Shown one piece after another: positions 1-9,791 of a stretch of DNA of 64,000 nt (its first letter is position 1; each line of letters starts with the position of its first letter). The notes below the pieces were generated by a model that saw only the letters and a program-made list of their open reading frames with translations, ran no database searches and was not told where the DNA came from. This DNA is from Alloalcanivorax venustensis ISO4. GTDB lineage: Bacteria; Pseudomonadota; Gammaproteobacteria; Pseudomonadales; Alcanivoracaceae. The stretch is taken from positions 144,701 to 208,700 of the forward strand of contig NZ_ARXR01000002.1 in the NCBI RefSeq assembly GCF_015356855.1. Direction: 5' to 3'. A program made the position numbers and the translations under genes.

Positions 1-1541
1 CCATGGTCGACTCGGTGCTGCTGCTGGTGGACGCGGTGGACGGCCCCATGCCGCAAACCCGCTTCGTGACCCAGAAGGCGTTCGCCGCCGGCCTCAAGCC
101 GATCGTGGTGGTCAACAAGGTGGACCGCCCCGGCGCCCGTCCGGACTGGGTGATCGACCAGGTGTTCGACCTGTTCGACACCCTCGGCGCCAGCGACGAG
201 CAGCTCGACTTCCCGGTGGTCTACGCCTCCGCCCTCAACGGCGTGGCCGGCCCGGAAGCGGACCAGCTCGGCGACGACATGACCTTCCTGTTCCAGACCA
301 TCATCGACCGCGTACCGGCGCCCGAAGTGGAACAGGACGGCCTGTTCCAGATGCAGATCTCCTCGCTGGACTACAACAGCTACCTGGGCGTGATCGGCAT
401 CGGCCGCATCAAGCGCGGCAAAATCAAAGCCAACTCCACGGTCAAGATCATCGACCGCGAAGGCAAGGTGCGTAACGGCCGCATCCTGCAGATCATGGGC
501 TACCACGGCCTCGACCGGGTGGACGTGCCGGAAGCCGGCGCCGGCGACATCGTCTGCGTCACCGGCATGGACCCGCTGGATATCTCCGACACCCTGTGCG
601 ACCCCAACAAGGTGGAGGCCCTGCCGCCGCTGACCGTGGACGAGCCCACCGTGAGCATGGTGTTCCACGTCAACACCTCGCCGTTCGCCGGCCAGGACGG
701 CAAGTTCGTCACCAGCCGCCAGATCCGCGAGCGCCTGGAAGCGGAACTCAAGCACAACGTGGCCCTGCGCGTGGAAGAGACCGGCAGCGCCGACCAGTTC
801 CGCGTCTCCGGCCGTGGCGAGCTGCACCTGTCCGTGCTGATCGAGAACATGCGCCGTGAAGGCTTCGAGCTGGCCGTGGGCCGCCCGCAGGTGATCGTGC
901 GCGAGGTGGACGGCAAGAAGCAGGAGCCCTACGAGAACGTCATGGCCGACGTGGAAGAGCAGCACCAGGGCGCCATCATGGAGCAACTGGGCCTGCGCCG
1001 CGGCGAGATGACCAACATGGAGCCGGACGGCAAGGGCCGGGTGCGCCTCACCTTCATCGTGCCCAGCCGCGGCCTGATCGGCTTCCGCAGCCTGTTCCTG
1101 ACGCTCACCTCCGGCACCGGCATCCTCAACAGCACCTTCAGCCACTACGGTGAGTTCAAGGCCGGCGACATGGCCCAGCGCAACAACGGCGTGCTGGTCT
1201 CCATGGTCAAAGGCAAGGTGCTGGCGTTCGCCCTGTTCAACCTGCAGGAGCGCGGCCGCATGCTGATCGAGCCCAACGTGGAAGTCTACGAAGGCCAGCT
1301 GATCGGCATCCACAGCCGCGGCAACGACCTGGTGGTGAACCCCACCAAGGGCAAGCAGCTCACCAACATGCGCGCCTCCGGCACCGATGAGAACGTGATT
1401 CTCACCCCGCCGGTACGCTTCAGCCTGGAGCAGGCCCTGGACTTTATCGAAGACGACGAACTGGCGGAAATCACCCCCAACCACATCCGCCTGCGCAAGA
1501 AGCTGCTCACCGAGACCGAGCGCAAACGCGCCAGCCGCTAA
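1..1541 (+). CDS. typA: Ribosome-associated GTPase TypA/BipA, 5' end cut off by the window
   Basis: This is a translational GTPase of the EF-G family that binds ribosomes and helps 50S assembly and stress or cold adaptation. The frame is already open at base 1, so the true start lies outside; about 95 N-terminal residues, including the P-loop, are missing compared with a usual length near 605. Counting from the first visible Met (base 3), the G4 motif NKVD is at residues 38-41 and the G5-like SALNG at 76-80. Domain II, the EF-G domain III/V-like folds and the TypA-specific C-terminal domain follow. The frame ends with TAA and is followed 13 bases later by a strong terminator. Identification is secure. 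Confidence 0.97.
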   Translation, partial: MVDSVLLLVDAVDGPMPQTRFVTQKAFAAGLKPIVVVNKVDRPGARPDWVIDQVFDLFDTLGASDEQLDFPVVYASALNGVAGPEADQLGDDMTFLFQTIIDRVPAPEVEQDGLFQMQISSLDYNSYLGVIGIGRIKRGKIKANSTVKIIDREGKVRNGRILQIMGYHGLDRVDVPEAGAGDIVCVTGMDPLDISDTLCDPNKVEALPPLTVDEPTVSMVFHVNTSPFAGQDGKFVTSRQIRERLEAELKHNVALRVEETGSADQFRVSGRGELHLSVLIENMRREGFELAVGRPQVIVREVDGKKQEPYENVMADVEEQHQGAIMEQLGLRRGEMTNMEPDGKGRVRLTFIVPSRGLIGFRSLFLTLTSGTGILNSTFSHYGEFKAGDMAQRNNGVLVSMVKGKVLAFALFNLQERGRMLIEPNVEVYEGQLIGIHSRGNDLVVNPTKGKQLTNMRASGTDENVILTPPVRFSLEQALDFIEDDELAEITPNHIRLRKKLLTETERKRASR

Positions 1542-1554
1542 GGCGGTGGACAAG

Positions 1555-1581
1555 AAAAAGGCCCCTTCCGGGGCCTTTTTT
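1555..1581 (+). terminator. Rho-independent terminator of typA
   Basis: A perfect stem (AAAAAGGCCCC with GGGGCCTTTTT) closes on a TTCC loop and runs into a T tract 13 bases after the typA stop. The A-rich left arm means it could also act on the opposite strand. Confidence 0.9.
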
Positions 1582-1590
1582 ATTGCGCCT

Positions 1591-1638
1591 TGTAGGAGCG
1601 GGCCCCGCCCGCGAAAGGGAGCGAAGCTCCCGGCAGGC
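1591..1638. repeat. REP-type palindromic element (single copy)
   Basis: The sequence begins TGTAGGAGCGGGCCCCGCCC and continues with GCGAAAGGG and a small palindrome (GGGAGC/GCTCCC). The head is almost identical to the arms of the larger repeat at 11456-11602, so it is a dispersed family. It fills the gap between the typA terminator and the 3' end of the convergent DUF2007 gene, the usual position of REP elements. Confidence 0.75.
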
Positions 1639-1639
1639 G

Positions 1640-1987
1640 CTAAAGCAGCCAGGCCATCAAGGCCGCGCCGAGAAACATCCCGATCAACAGGCCTTTGCGG
1701 AAGGCGCGGGTGCTGTCCGTCTCGGCACGCCCCGGCTCGCGGATGCGCTCGCGCAGCGTCGGCCCGGAGGGCGGCGGCTGGCTGGCCTCGTAGTCGGCGA
1801 TCACCTCCAGCGAGCGGGCCTCATCGTCTTCGTTCACCCACACGCTGGCCAACCCGGAAGCGGGCAACTCGCCCACCGCGCCCTGCAGCATGTCGCCACG
1901 CACCTGGGCAACGATGCCGGACTGCTCCAGCAAGCCGGCCAGCATGTGCGCTTCCAGGCCGTCACCGGCTTCGTAGACACGCTTCAT
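1640..1987 (-). CDS. DUF2007-domain membrane-anchored protein
   Basis: A 115-residue protein. Residues 1-70 (starting MKRVYEAGDGLEAHMLAGLL) have the short beta-alpha-beta pattern of the DUF2007 'putative signal transducing protein' family, a GlnB-like ferredoxin fold seen in PII-like proteins. Residues about 98-115 form one hydrophobic helix ending in an aromatic, so the protein is probably tail-anchored in the inner membrane. It is a single gene, divergent from trmL and convergent with typA. The family has no established reaction, so only the fold and location are inferred. Confidence 0.75.
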   Translation of the reverse strand: MKRVYEAGDGLEAHMLAGLLEQSGIVAQVRGDMLQGAVGELPASGLASVWVNEDDEARSLEVIADYEASQPPPSGPTLRERIREPGRAETDSTRAFRKGLLIGMFLGAALMAWLL

Positions 1988-2066
1988 GGGTGGCTCTCCT
2001 CTGTTGCGCGCATCCCTGTCGACAACACGCTACCATTTACCCGCTTTTATAACCCGGGATCCGTGA

Positions 2067-2531
2067 ATGCTGAATATTGCTCTGTTCGAGCCGGAAATAC
2101 CGCCCAACACCGGCAACATCATGCGCCTGGCGGCCAACACCGGCGCCGCCCTGCATCTGATCGAGCCGCTCGGTTTCGAGCTGGATGAGCGGCGCCTGCG
2201 CCGCGCCGGGCTGGACTACAGTGAATACGCCAACGTCACCGTGCACCCGGACTACCCCAGCTTCTGCCGGGACTACCCCACCGCGCGCCAGTTCGCGCTG
2301 ACCACCAAAGGCGGCCCGGCGCCCAGCCAGGTACGGTTTCAGGACGGGGACGTGCTGCTGTTCGGGCCGGAAACCCGGGGCCTGCCCGCCCATATCCTGG
2401 AAGGGCTGGCGCCGGAGCAGCGGCTGCGGCTGCCGATGGGCGCCAACAGCCGCAGTCTGAATCTCAGTAACGCGGTGGCGATCACGCTCTACGAAGCCTG
2501 GCGGCAACTCGGCTACCCCGGCGCGATCTGA
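2067..2531 (+). CDS. trmL: tRNA (cytidine(34)-2'-O)-methyltransferase TrmL
   Basis: A SPOUT-class methyltransferase that 2'-O-methylates the wobble base of tRNA-Leu isoacceptors using S-adenosylmethionine. All family motifs are present in the 154 residues: [14 protein letters not shown] (14-27), FGPETRG (99-105) and the knot loop [13 protein letters not shown] (124-136), which forms the cofactor site. The length is that of E. coli TrmL. The gene is convergent with secB, with only 9 bases between the stops. Confidence 0.95.
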   Translation: MLNIALFEPEIPPNTGNIMRLAANTGAALHLIEPLGFELDERRLRRAGLDYSEYANVTVHPDYPSFCRDYPTARQFALTTKGGPAPSQVRFQDGDVLLFGPETRGLPAHILEGLAPEQRLRLPMGANSRSLNLSNAVAITLYEAWRQLGYPGAI

Positions 2532-2540
2532 ACCAATCGA

Positions 2541-3011
2541 TTACTGGACGGTGGACGGCTCGCCGTCGCCGCTCTGCTGCTTCTCGCGCTGCTGCTGGTA
2601 GAGCGCCTCGAAGTTGAGCGGCTGCAGGATCATCTGCGGGAAGGAGCCCTTGGCGACCAGATCGGACACCACTTCGCGGGCGTAGGGGAACAGCACATTG
2701 GGGCAGTAGGCGCCCAGCAGCTGATCGCGCTCTTCGCCTTCGATGCCGGCCAGGGTGAAAATACCCGCCTGCTTCACTTCGGCCAGATAGAAGGTCTTCT
2801 GCTCGTCCTCGGATTTGGCGGTGACGGTGACCGTCACTTCCACTTCGTATTCGGTGCCTTCGCCGATGCGGCGTGCGCTGTTGTTCAGCTGCACGTTCAT
2901 CTTCGGCTTCCACTCCTGCAGGAAGATGTCCGGCGCCCCCGGGCACTCGAACGAGGCGTCCTTAAGGTAGACGCGCTGCAACTGGAAGGTTTTTTTCTGT
3001 TCTTCGGCCAT
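2541..3011 (-). CDS. secB: Protein-export chaperone SecB
   Basis: A cytosolic homotetrameric chaperone that keeps presecretory proteins unfolded and hands them to SecA. The 156 residues match SecB over the full length, starting MAEEQKKTFQLQRVYLKDAS and including the GIFTLAGI segment and the acidic, Gln-rich tail. It is the last gene of a rhodanese-grxC-secB run on the minus strand, an order long conserved in gammaproteobacteria. It lies 24 bases after grxC and is probably co-transcribed. Confidence 0.97.
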   Translation of the reverse strand: MAEEQKKTFQLQRVYLKDASFECPGAPDIFLQEWKPKMNVQLNNSARRIGEGTEYEVEVTVTVTAKSEDEQKTFYLAEVKQAGIFTLAGIEGEERDQLLGAYCPNVLFPYAREVVSDLVAKGSFPQMILQPLNFEALYQQQREKQQSGDGEPSTVQ

Positions 3012-3035
3012 GATTGTCTCCGTTGTTCGGTTCCG

Positions 3036-3290
3036 TCATCCGGCGAGCAGGTCGTCCAGTTCGCCCGTCCGCTCCAATGCGAAAAGTTCATCGCAACCGC
3101 CCACGTGGCGGTCCCCGATCCATATCTGCGGCACCGTGCGGCGGCCGCTGCGCGCCATCATTTGCCGACGCGCTTCCGGCTCCCGGTCCACGTCGATCTC
3201 ATGGACGCGGGCGTCCTTGCCCGCCAGCAAACGCTTGGCGCGCACGCAAAACGGGCACCAGCCGGTGCTGTAAAGGGTGACGTCCGCCAT
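3036..3290 (-). CDS. grxC: Glutaredoxin 3
   Basis: A small glutathione-dependent thiol-disulfide oxidoreductase of 84 residues. The active site is CPFC at residues 12-15 (the classical type is CPYC). The cis-Pro TVP motif and the GG-C-D glutathione-binding turn (HVGGCDEL) follow. The start codon overlaps the stop of the upstream rhodanese gene by one base, which suggests translational coupling. Confidence 0.95.
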   Translation of the reverse strand: MADVTLYSTGWCPFCVRAKRLLAGKDARVHEIDVDREPEARRQMMARSGRRTVPQIWIGDRHVGGCDELFALERTGELDDLLAG

Positions 3291-3706
3291 CAGCCCTTGG
3301 ACACCGGCAGGTTATCATTGCGCCAGGCGGTGACGCCGCCCTGGATACGGTAGAGCTCGGAAAAGCCCTTGTTGCGCAGCTGGCGCCCCAGGTGCGCCGC
3401 CTGGTTGCCCATCTTGCAGGTCAGGATCAGCGGCTTTTCCTTATATTTTTCCAATTCGCCCATCCGGTCCGTGACCTGGCTCTGGGGAATGTTCACACTG
3501 CCCGGGATATGCCCCTCGCGGAACTCGTCGGCGGCGCGCACGTCGACGATCACCGCATCCTTCTGATTGACCAGATTGGTGGCGAACTGCGGCGTGATGG
3601 CCTTGCCGCCACGGCGGGACTCAATCACGAAAAAGGCGCCCCACAGCGCTAAGAAGGCAAACACCAGGATATAGTGGTTGGTGACGAACTCGATGATACG
3701 ATCCAT
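3290..3706 (-). CDS. Membrane-anchored rhodanese-like sulfurtransferase
   Basis: A 138-residue protein counted from MDRIIEF. That start has a GGAAT-type ribosome site and gives a clean N-terminal membrane helix (about residues 10-28); an in-frame codon 14 residues upstream is less likely. The rhodanese domain follows, with the catalytic loop Cys at residue 97 in LTCKMGNQA. It carries sulfane sulfur or acts as a thiol-handling protein at the inner membrane. In Pseudomonas I recall a phosphoglycerate mutase gene (gpmI) between this gene and the EnvC homologue; here they are directly divergent. Confidence 0.88.
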   Translation of the reverse strand: MDRIIEFVTNHYILVFAFLALWGAFFVIESRRGGKAITPQFATNLVNQKDAVIVDVRAADEFREGHIPGSVNIPQSQVTDRMGELEKYKEKPLILTCKMGNQAAHLGRQLRNKGFSELYRIQGGVTAWRNDNLPVSKG

Positions 3707-3775
3707 GACTGCATTCCTGCCGGCGGAAAATCGGCGACAAGTATACACACCAGCGCTCGGTTAAGATAAGGCACC

Positions 3776-4960
3776 ATGACGGAACCCGTGAAACCCCATT
3801 TTCGATTACTGACGCTGCTGATCGTGCCGGCGCTGGTGCTGACGAGCGCCGGCGCGCCCGCCGAAGAGCCCTCCGAGCAACAGCTGGAAGCGCTCAAGGA
3901 GCGCATCGAGGCGCTGTCCGAGGCCCAGCAGAAGGAAGCCCGCCAGCGCGACTCGGTGCAGAGCGAGCTGCGCGAGGCGGAAACCCGGGTCGGCGAGCTG
4001 ACCCGCGAACGGCGTCAGCTGGAGCGCGACGCCCGCCAGGCCGAGTCGCGGCTGGCGCGGCTGGAGGCCGAGCAGGCGGAACTGGCCGAAGAAAAGAAGG
4101 TGCAGCTGCGCTGGCTGGTGAAGACGGTGCGCGCCAGCTATCAGAGCGGCCGCGAAGAGCGGCTGAAGCTGATGCTCAACCAGCAGGAGCCGGACCAGAT
4201 CGCGCGCCTGCTGCGCTACCAGGAATACTTCCAGCGCGCCCGCACCGACCGCCTCGCCGACCTGGAAGACGAACTGGTGGAGCTGCGCCGGGTGGCGCAA
4301 GAAGTGGCCGACGCCCGCGCCGACCTGCTGGATCGCCGCACAGCGCTGGCGCGCAGCCAGGAGCAGTTGGAGCAGGCCGCCCGCGAACGGGAGACCACCC
4401 TGGCCAAACTGGAACGCTCCCTGGACCAGCGCGGCGGCGACATCGACCGCCTGCGCGCCGACCAGCAGCGCCTGGAAAAGCTGCTCGCCGAGATGGAGCG
4501 CAGCATGCCGGAAATGGCCCCCGCCGACCGCGGCACGCCGTTCGCCAAACTGGCCGGCGAGCTGCCCTGGCCGGTGCCCGGCGAAGTGCTGTCGAGCTTC
4601 AACTCCAGCCGTGAGGGCGCGTTGCGCTGGGAAGGCGTGGTGCTGGCCGCCGAGGAAGGCACGCCGGTGCGCGCCATCCACCCCGGGCGGGTGGTATTCG
4701 CCGACTGGATGCGCGGCTACGGCCTGCTCACCATCGTCGACCACGGCGGTGGCTACCTGACGCTGTACGGCTACAATCAAAGCCTGCTGCGCGATGTGGG
4801 CGAGTGGGTCGCGGTGGGCGACACCCTGGCCCTGGCCGGCCAGTCCGGCGGCAACAGCCGCAGCGCGCTGTACTTCGAAATCCGCAATCGGGGCAAGGTG
4901 GTGAACCCGACACGCTGGTGCGACCGCCGTGTTACACTGCCGCCCATTGCCCGAAACTAG
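3776..4960 (+). CDS. envC: EnvC-like murein hydrolase activator (degenerate M23 domain)
   Basis: A 394-residue periplasmic protein. It has a Sec signal peptide (residues 1-30, cleavage near AGA/APA), a long Glu/Arg-rich coiled coil (about 33-250) and a C-terminal LytM/M23 domain (about 275-390). The zinc ligands of active M23 peptidases are missing: the HxxxD position reads WEGVVLA, and the HxH segment reads YLTLYGYNQSL. This is the EnvC pattern of an activator of AmiA/AmiB-type amidases at the division site, not an enzyme. Start ATG with AAGG five bases upstream. The downstream neighbour is ctpA, as in Pseudomonas. Confidence 0.9.
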   Translation: MTEPVKPHFRLLTLLIVPALVLTSAGAPAEEPSEQQLEALKERIEALSEAQQKEARQRDSVQSELREAETRVGELTRERRQLERDARQAESRLARLEAEQAELAEEKKVQLRWLVKTVRASYQSGREERLKLMLNQQEPDQIARLLRYQEYFQRARTDRLADLEDELVELRRVAQEVADARADLLDRRTALARSQEQLEQAARERETTLAKLERSLDQRGGDIDRLRADQQRLEKLLAEMERSMPEMAPADRGTPFAKLAGELPWPVPGEVLSSFNSSREGALRWEGVVLAAEEGTPVRAIHPGRVVFADWMRGYGLLTIVDHGGGYLTLYGYNQSLLRDVGEWVAVGDTLALAGQSGGNSRSALYFEIRNRGKVVNPTRWCDRRVTLPPIARN

Positions 4961-4992
4961 TGTCCAATGATGCCCTTGGTCTGGGGAATTAC

Positions 4993-6309
4993 ATGCTGAA
5001 AACGTCTCACCCCCTGCTCCGCCGCACCGCACTGAGCGCCGCCCTGCTCCTCACCGTATCCGTCTCCGCCCCGACCCTGGCCGCCGACCCGGAAGTCGAT
5101 GAGCAGGCCCGTCAGGATGGCGTGCCGGTCACCGAGCTGCGCGCCTTCGCGGAAGTGCTGGAGCGGGTGCGCGGCGCCTATGTGCAGGACGTGGACGAGA
5201 AAGAGCTGATCCAGGCGGCGATCCGCGGCATGTTGATGGAGCTGGACCCGCACTCCTCCTACCTGACCCCGGACCAGTTCGAGGACCTGCAATCCACCAC
5301 CAGCGGCGAGTTCGGCGGCCTGGGTCTGGAAGTGACCATGGAAGACGGCTTCGTCAAAGTGGTCTCGCCGATCGACGACTCCCCCGCCAGCCGCGCCGAC
5401 ATCCAGGCCGGCGACCTGATCCTCAAGATCGACGACACCTTCGTCAAAGGCCTGAGCCTGGCGGAAGCGGTGGAGCTGATGCGCGGCGAAGCGGGCTCGG
5501 AAGTGACCCTCTCGGTGCTCAGCGACGGCGACGAAAAGCCGCGCCCGGTGACGCTCAAGCGCGACCGCATCAAAGTGGAAAGCGTGAAAAGCGAAGTGCT
5601 GGAGCCCGGCTACGGCTACCTGCGCGTGTCCCAGTTCCAGAACAACACCGGCCACGAAGCCAAGAAAGCCCTCAACGAACTGAAAGCCGAAGGCGAGCTG
5701 AGCGGGCTGATCCTCGACCTGCGCAACAACCCGGGCGGCGTGCTCGGCGGCGCGGTGGAAATCAGCGACCTGTTCCTCGATTCCGGGCTGATCGTCTACA
5801 CCCAGGGCCGCGAGAGCGAGAGCCGCAACGACTACAAAGCCAACCTGGGCGATGAGATCGAAGGCCTGCCCCTGGTGGTGCTGGTCAACGGCGGCTCCGC
5901 CTCGGCGTCGGAAATCGTCGCCGGCGCCCTGCAGGACCAGGGCCGCGCCGTGGTGGTGGGCACCCGCACCTTCGGCAAGGGCTCGGTGCAGACGGTGCTG
6001 CCGATCAGCGGCGACAACGCCCTGAAGCTGACCACCGCGCGCTACTACACGCCGGACGGCCGTTCGATTCAGGCGGAAGGCATCGAGCCGGATATCCCGG
6101 TGCAGGTGTCCAGCGTCGAGCTGCTGAAAGACCAGCGCCCCCGCGAAGCGGACCTGCCTCACCACCTGCTCAACCAGGCGCAGAAGGAAGCGCTGGAGAA
6201 AGGCGGCGAAGAGCCCCTGGCCAGCCGTGACTACCCACTGTCCCAGGCGCTCTCGATCCTCAAGGGCATCAACCTGGCGGAACGGCGGCGCGCCGACCGC
6301 GAGGAGTAA
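4993..6309 (+). CDS. ctpA: C-terminal processing protease CtpA (S41 family)
   Basis: A periplasmic serine protease of 438 residues with a signal peptide (MLKTSH..., cleaved near LAA), a PDZ domain (about 95-180) and the S41 catalytic core. The catalytic serine lies in GGSASASEI (300-308), and the catalytic lysine is K329 in TFGKGSVQ. Such proteases trim cell-wall hydrolases and lipoproteins; in Pseudomonas CtpA acts with a lipoprotein adaptor. I chose the ATG at 4993 because it has GGGG 7 bases upstream and gives the signal peptide; the frame is open further upstream but overlaps envC. It lies 32 bases after envC. Confidence 0.93.
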   Translation: MLKTSHPLLRRTALSAALLLTVSVSAPTLAADPEVDEQARQDGVPVTELRAFAEVLERVRGAYVQDVDEKELIQAAIRGMLMELDPHSSYLTPDQFEDLQSTTSGEFGGLGLEVTMEDGFVKVVSPIDDSPASRADIQAGDLILKIDDTFVKGLSLAEAVELMRGEAGSEVTLSVLSDGDEKPRPVTLKRDRIKVESVKSEVLEPGYGYLRVSQFQNNTGHEAKKALNELKAEGELSGLILDLRNNPGGVLGGAVEISDLFLDSGLIVYTQGRESESRNDYKANLGDEIEGLPLVVLVNGGSASASEIVAGALQDQGRAVVVGTRTFGKGSVQTVLPISGDNALKLTTARYYTPDGRSIQAEGIEPDIPVQVSSVELLKDQRPREADLPHHLLNQAQKEALEKGGEEPLASRDYPLSQALSILKGINLAERRRADREE

Positions 6310-6320
6310 CCCGCCCGAAC

Positions 6321-6345
6321 GCGCCGGTCAGGACGTGACCGGCGC
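6321..6345. terminator. Hairpin between convergent ctpA and symporter genes
   Basis: A perfect 10-bp inverted repeat (GCGCCGGTCA / TGACCGGCGC) with a 5-base loop lies 12 bases after the ctpA stop and includes the stop codon of the opposite gene. There is no T tract, so it may act as a Rho-assisted or 3'-end-stabilising structure for both transcripts. Confidence 0.45.
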
Positions 6346-7209
6346 CCGGCCGATGCCCGTAAGGCGGGCATAGCCGATCATCAGGAAGCCGAACAGGAAC
6401 ATCATCACCCCGTACACCGCCGCCGGCACGGACATGGCGTCCGACTGCAGCAGGGTCAGGGTCACCATCAGGCCCAGGGTGCCGTTCTTGATGCCCAGCT
6501 CAATGGCCACGGTGAACGCCTGCGGCCGGCTCAGCCCGATCAGGCGGCCACCGAACAGGCCCAGCCCCAAGCCGATCAGGTTGAGCAGTATCACCGCCGC
6601 GCCGCCCTGGCGCAGCAGCACCAGCGCCTCTCCGCCCAGGTCCACCAGCAGCATCACGATCACCGCCACCAGCACCAGCAGCCCGAACACGCTGACCAGC
6701 TTTTCGCCCTTCACCGCCCAGTCCTGGCGGAAATGACGGATGGTCATGCCGATGCTCACCGGCACCAGGATGATCACCACCAGGGTCAGGATTGTGCGCA
6801 GCACCGGTAGCTCCAGCACCAGATCGCTGTCACGGAAATGGCCCAGCGCCCAGCTGGTGAACATCGGCAGCGTCACCACCGTGACCAGGCTGGCGGCCAC
6901 CGTCAGCACGATGGACAGCGCCACGTCGCCACGGCCGAGAAAGGCGAACAGGTTGGAGGTGGTGCCGCCTGGGCAGGCGGCGATGATCACCAGCCCCACC
7001 GCCAGCGTCGGGGAAAGGTCCAGCGTCATCGCCAGGCCCACGCCCACCAGCGGCAGCAGTACAATCTGCGCCACCAGGCCGTAAACGGTGGCCCGCGGGG
7101 CGATCAACACTTCGCGGAAGTCCTTGGGGGTGAGGGTGAGCCCCATGCCCACCATGATGAGAAACAGGGCGGCGGGTAAACCGATTTCAACCAGACTGGC
7201 CTGATCCAT
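6328..7209 (-). CDS. Bile acid:sodium symporter (BASS) family transporter
   Basis: A 293-residue polytopic inner-membrane protein with about nine to ten hydrophobic helices. It has the BASS-family core features: a Gly/Pro-rich GMGLTLTP segment near residue 22, a PGGTTSN motif (about 80-86) and a second crossover motif (ELGIKNGTLG) near 235-245. These two discontinuous helices form the sodium and substrate site. The family moves organic anions (bile acids, pantoate, glucosinolates), and the actual substrate cannot be read from sequence. A strong AAGGAG ribosome site precedes the ATG. It is transcribed alone. Confidence 0.85.
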   Translation of the reverse strand: MDQASLVEIGLPAALFLIMVGMGLTLTPKDFREVLIAPRATVYGLVAQIVLLPLVGVGLAMTLDLSPTLAVGLVIIAACPGGTTSNLFAFLGRGDVALSIVLTVAASLVTVVTLPMFTSWALGHFRDSDLVLELPVLRTILTLVVIILVPVSIGMTIRHFRQDWAVKGEKLVSVFGLLVLVAVIVMLLVDLGGEALVLLRQGGAAVILLNLIGLGLGLFGGRLIGLSRPQAFTVAIELGIKNGTLGLMVTLTLLQSDAMSVPAAVYGVMMFLFGFLMIGYARLTGIGRAPVTS

Positions 7210-7289
7210 GCTGCGCTCCTTTTTTATTATCGCAAGGAGCTTAGCCTACGGGGTCCGTGGCGGCGACTCTTGTACAGAGCGCTTGCCGG

Positions 7290-7706
7290 TCAGCCGTCGA
7301 TGGGCGGCTTGCGCAGCGCCTTGGTCTGGCCGTGGCGGGTTTTTTTGTCCATGCGCTTGCGCTTGGCGGCCTTGGACGGCTTGGTGGGCTTGCGCTTTTT
7401 CTGCTCCACGGTGGCGTCCAGGATCAGCGCTTTCAGCCGCGCCAGGGCGTCGTCCAGGTTCTTTTCCTGGGTGCGGAAGCGCTGCGCCTTGATCACCACC
7501 ACCCCTTCGGTGGTGATGCGCCGGTCGGACCAGGCCAGCAGCCGCTCCTTGTAGAACTCGGGCAGCGACGAGGCGCCGATGTCGAAACGCAGGTGCACGG
7601 CGGAGGCCACCTTGTTGACGTTCTGGCCGCCGGCGCCCTGGGCGCGGATCGCCTGCCATTCGATCTCGGACTCGGGGATGGTCACATTGTTGGAGATTTT
7701 CAGCAT
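7290..7706 (-). CDS. arfB: Alternative ribosome-rescue factor ArfB (YaeJ)
   Basis: A codon-independent peptidyl-tRNA hydrolase that rescues ribosomes stalled on mRNA lacking a stop codon. In the 138-residue form starting MLKISN, the catalytic GGQ is at residues 26-28 (RAQGAGGQNVNK). The basic C-terminal tail (KKRKPTKPSKAAKRKRMDKK region), which enters the empty mRNA channel, is intact. An in-frame codon 19 residues upstream exists but would add a non-conserved extension overlapping the yaiI end. yaiI lies 22 bases upstream on the same strand. Confidence 0.93.
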   Translation of the reverse strand: MLKISNNVTIPESEIEWQAIRAQGAGGQNVNKVASAVHLRFDIGASSLPEFYKERLLAWSDRRITTEGVVVIKAQRFRTQEKNLDDALARLKALILDATVEQKKRKPTKPSKAAKRKRMDKKTRHGQTKALRKPPIDG

Positions 7707-7728
7707 GGGTCCTTCCTGGCCGGGGGAG

Positions 7729-8175
7729 TTACCGGGCTCGCGCGATAAAGCGGTCGAGCGCATTGGCGAAGGTCTGGACGTCGCTTTTGCTCAACGACGA
7801 CGGGCCGCCGGTCTGCACCCCGGCGGAGCGCAGTTCTTCCATGAAGTCGCGGCGGCCCAGATGTTCGCGGATGCTCTCGCTGTCGTAAAGGGTGCCACGG
7901 GGGTTGAGCGCGGTGCCACCGCTCTCCACCACCCGGGCGGCCAGCGGGATGTCGCCGGTGATCACCAGGTCGCCGGCCTGGACCTGCTCGGCGATGTAAT
8001 CGTCGGCGCGGTCAAAGCCGGCTTCCACCTGTACCGCACGGAGGTGCGGCGAGCGCGGCTTGGGGATGAAATGGTTGGCCACCAGGGTGGTCTCGATGGC
8101 GCGCCGGTCGGCGGCGCGGAACAGCACGTCGCGGATCACGGCCGGACAGGCGTCCGCGTCTATCCAGATCCGCAC
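7729..8175 (-). CDS. yaiI: UPF0178 (DUF188, YaiI/YqxD) family protein
   Basis: A 148-residue soluble protein of the DUF188 family. It has the N-terminal IWIDADACP motif (3-11), the ITGDIPLA segment (about 72-79) and the conserved LNPRGTLYD block (about 90-98). The family has a PIN-like fold with conserved acidic residues and is suspected to be a nuclease, but no reaction is established. It lies 18 bases after the hisF stop on the same strand and may be read from the his transcript. Confidence 0.88.
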   Translation of the reverse strand: MRIWIDADACPAVIRDVLFRAADRRAIETTLVANHFIPKPRSPHLRAVQVEAGFDRADDYIAEQVQAGDLVITGDIPLAARVVESGGTALNPRGTLYDSESIREHLGRRDFMEELRSAGVQTGGPSSLSKSDVQTFANALDRFIARAR

Positions 8176-8193
8176 GTCAGGCCCCCGGCAGTA

Positions 8194-8963
<770 letters not shown>

Positions 8964-8967
<4 letters not shown>

Positions 8968-9746
8968 TTTCGCACTCCACTACCGGTGGTGCCGGACATG
9001 CCCGGCCCCCGGGATTGCAGCTCGTCGGCCAGGGCCTGGCCCTGGGCGAAATCCAGGGTGCCCTCGTAGATGGCGCGGCCGGTGATGGCGCCGGTGATGC
9101 CCACGGTGCGCGCCCCGCACAGCCGACGCACGTCCTCCATGTCGGTGATGCCGCCGGAGGCGATCACCGGAATGCTGATCGCTTCGGCGAGCCGCTCGGT
9201 GGCTTCCACGTTGACGCCCTGCAGCATGCCGTCACGGCTGATGTCGGTGTAGACGATGGCCACCACGCCGTCGTGTTCGAACTGGCGCGCCAGGTCCACC
9301 ACGTCGATGTCGGTGACTTCGGCCCAGCCGTCGGTGGCCACTTTACCGTCCTTGGCGTCCAGGCCGACGATCACGTGGCCGGGGAACTGCTTGCACATGT
9401 CGCGCACGAATTGCGGCTCTTTCACCGCCTTGGTGCCGATGATCACCCACTGAACGCCGGCGTCCAGGTAGGCCTGGATGGTCTCGGCGCTGCGGATGCC
9501 GCCGCCGATCTGGATCGGCAGGCCCGGGTGGGCGCGGGCGATGGCGTTGACGATCTCGCCGTTCACCGGCTCACCGGCGAAGGCGCCGTTCAGGTCCACC
9601 AGGTGCAGGCGCCGCGCGCCCTGCTTCACCCAGTGGTCGGCCACCGCCACCGGGTCCTCGGAAAACACCGTGTCATCGTCCATGCGGCCCTGCTTGAGGC
9701 GCACGCAGTGGCCGTCTTTCAAATCGATGGCGGGAATCAGTTCCAT
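8964..9746 (-). CDS. hisA: ProFAR isomerase HisA
   Basis: A phosphoribosylformimino-AICAR-P isomerase of 260 residues, a TIM barrel paralogous to HisF that performs the Amadori rearrangement in histidine synthesis. The catalytic Asp is D8 (PAIDLKDG); the second conserved Asp region is YTDISRDGM near residue 170. The C-terminal tail is a short Gly/Ser-rich extension. It lies 45 bases downstream of hisH. Confidence 0.97.
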
Positions 9747-9791
9747 GACGATCTCGCTTGTTTAACAGGCTGAAATAAGAGGACGCGGCGC

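Noticed and set aside
3806..5032. A 408-codon frame on the minus strand over envC
   Set aside because: It mirrors the coiled-coil repeats of envC and has no start signal or family match.
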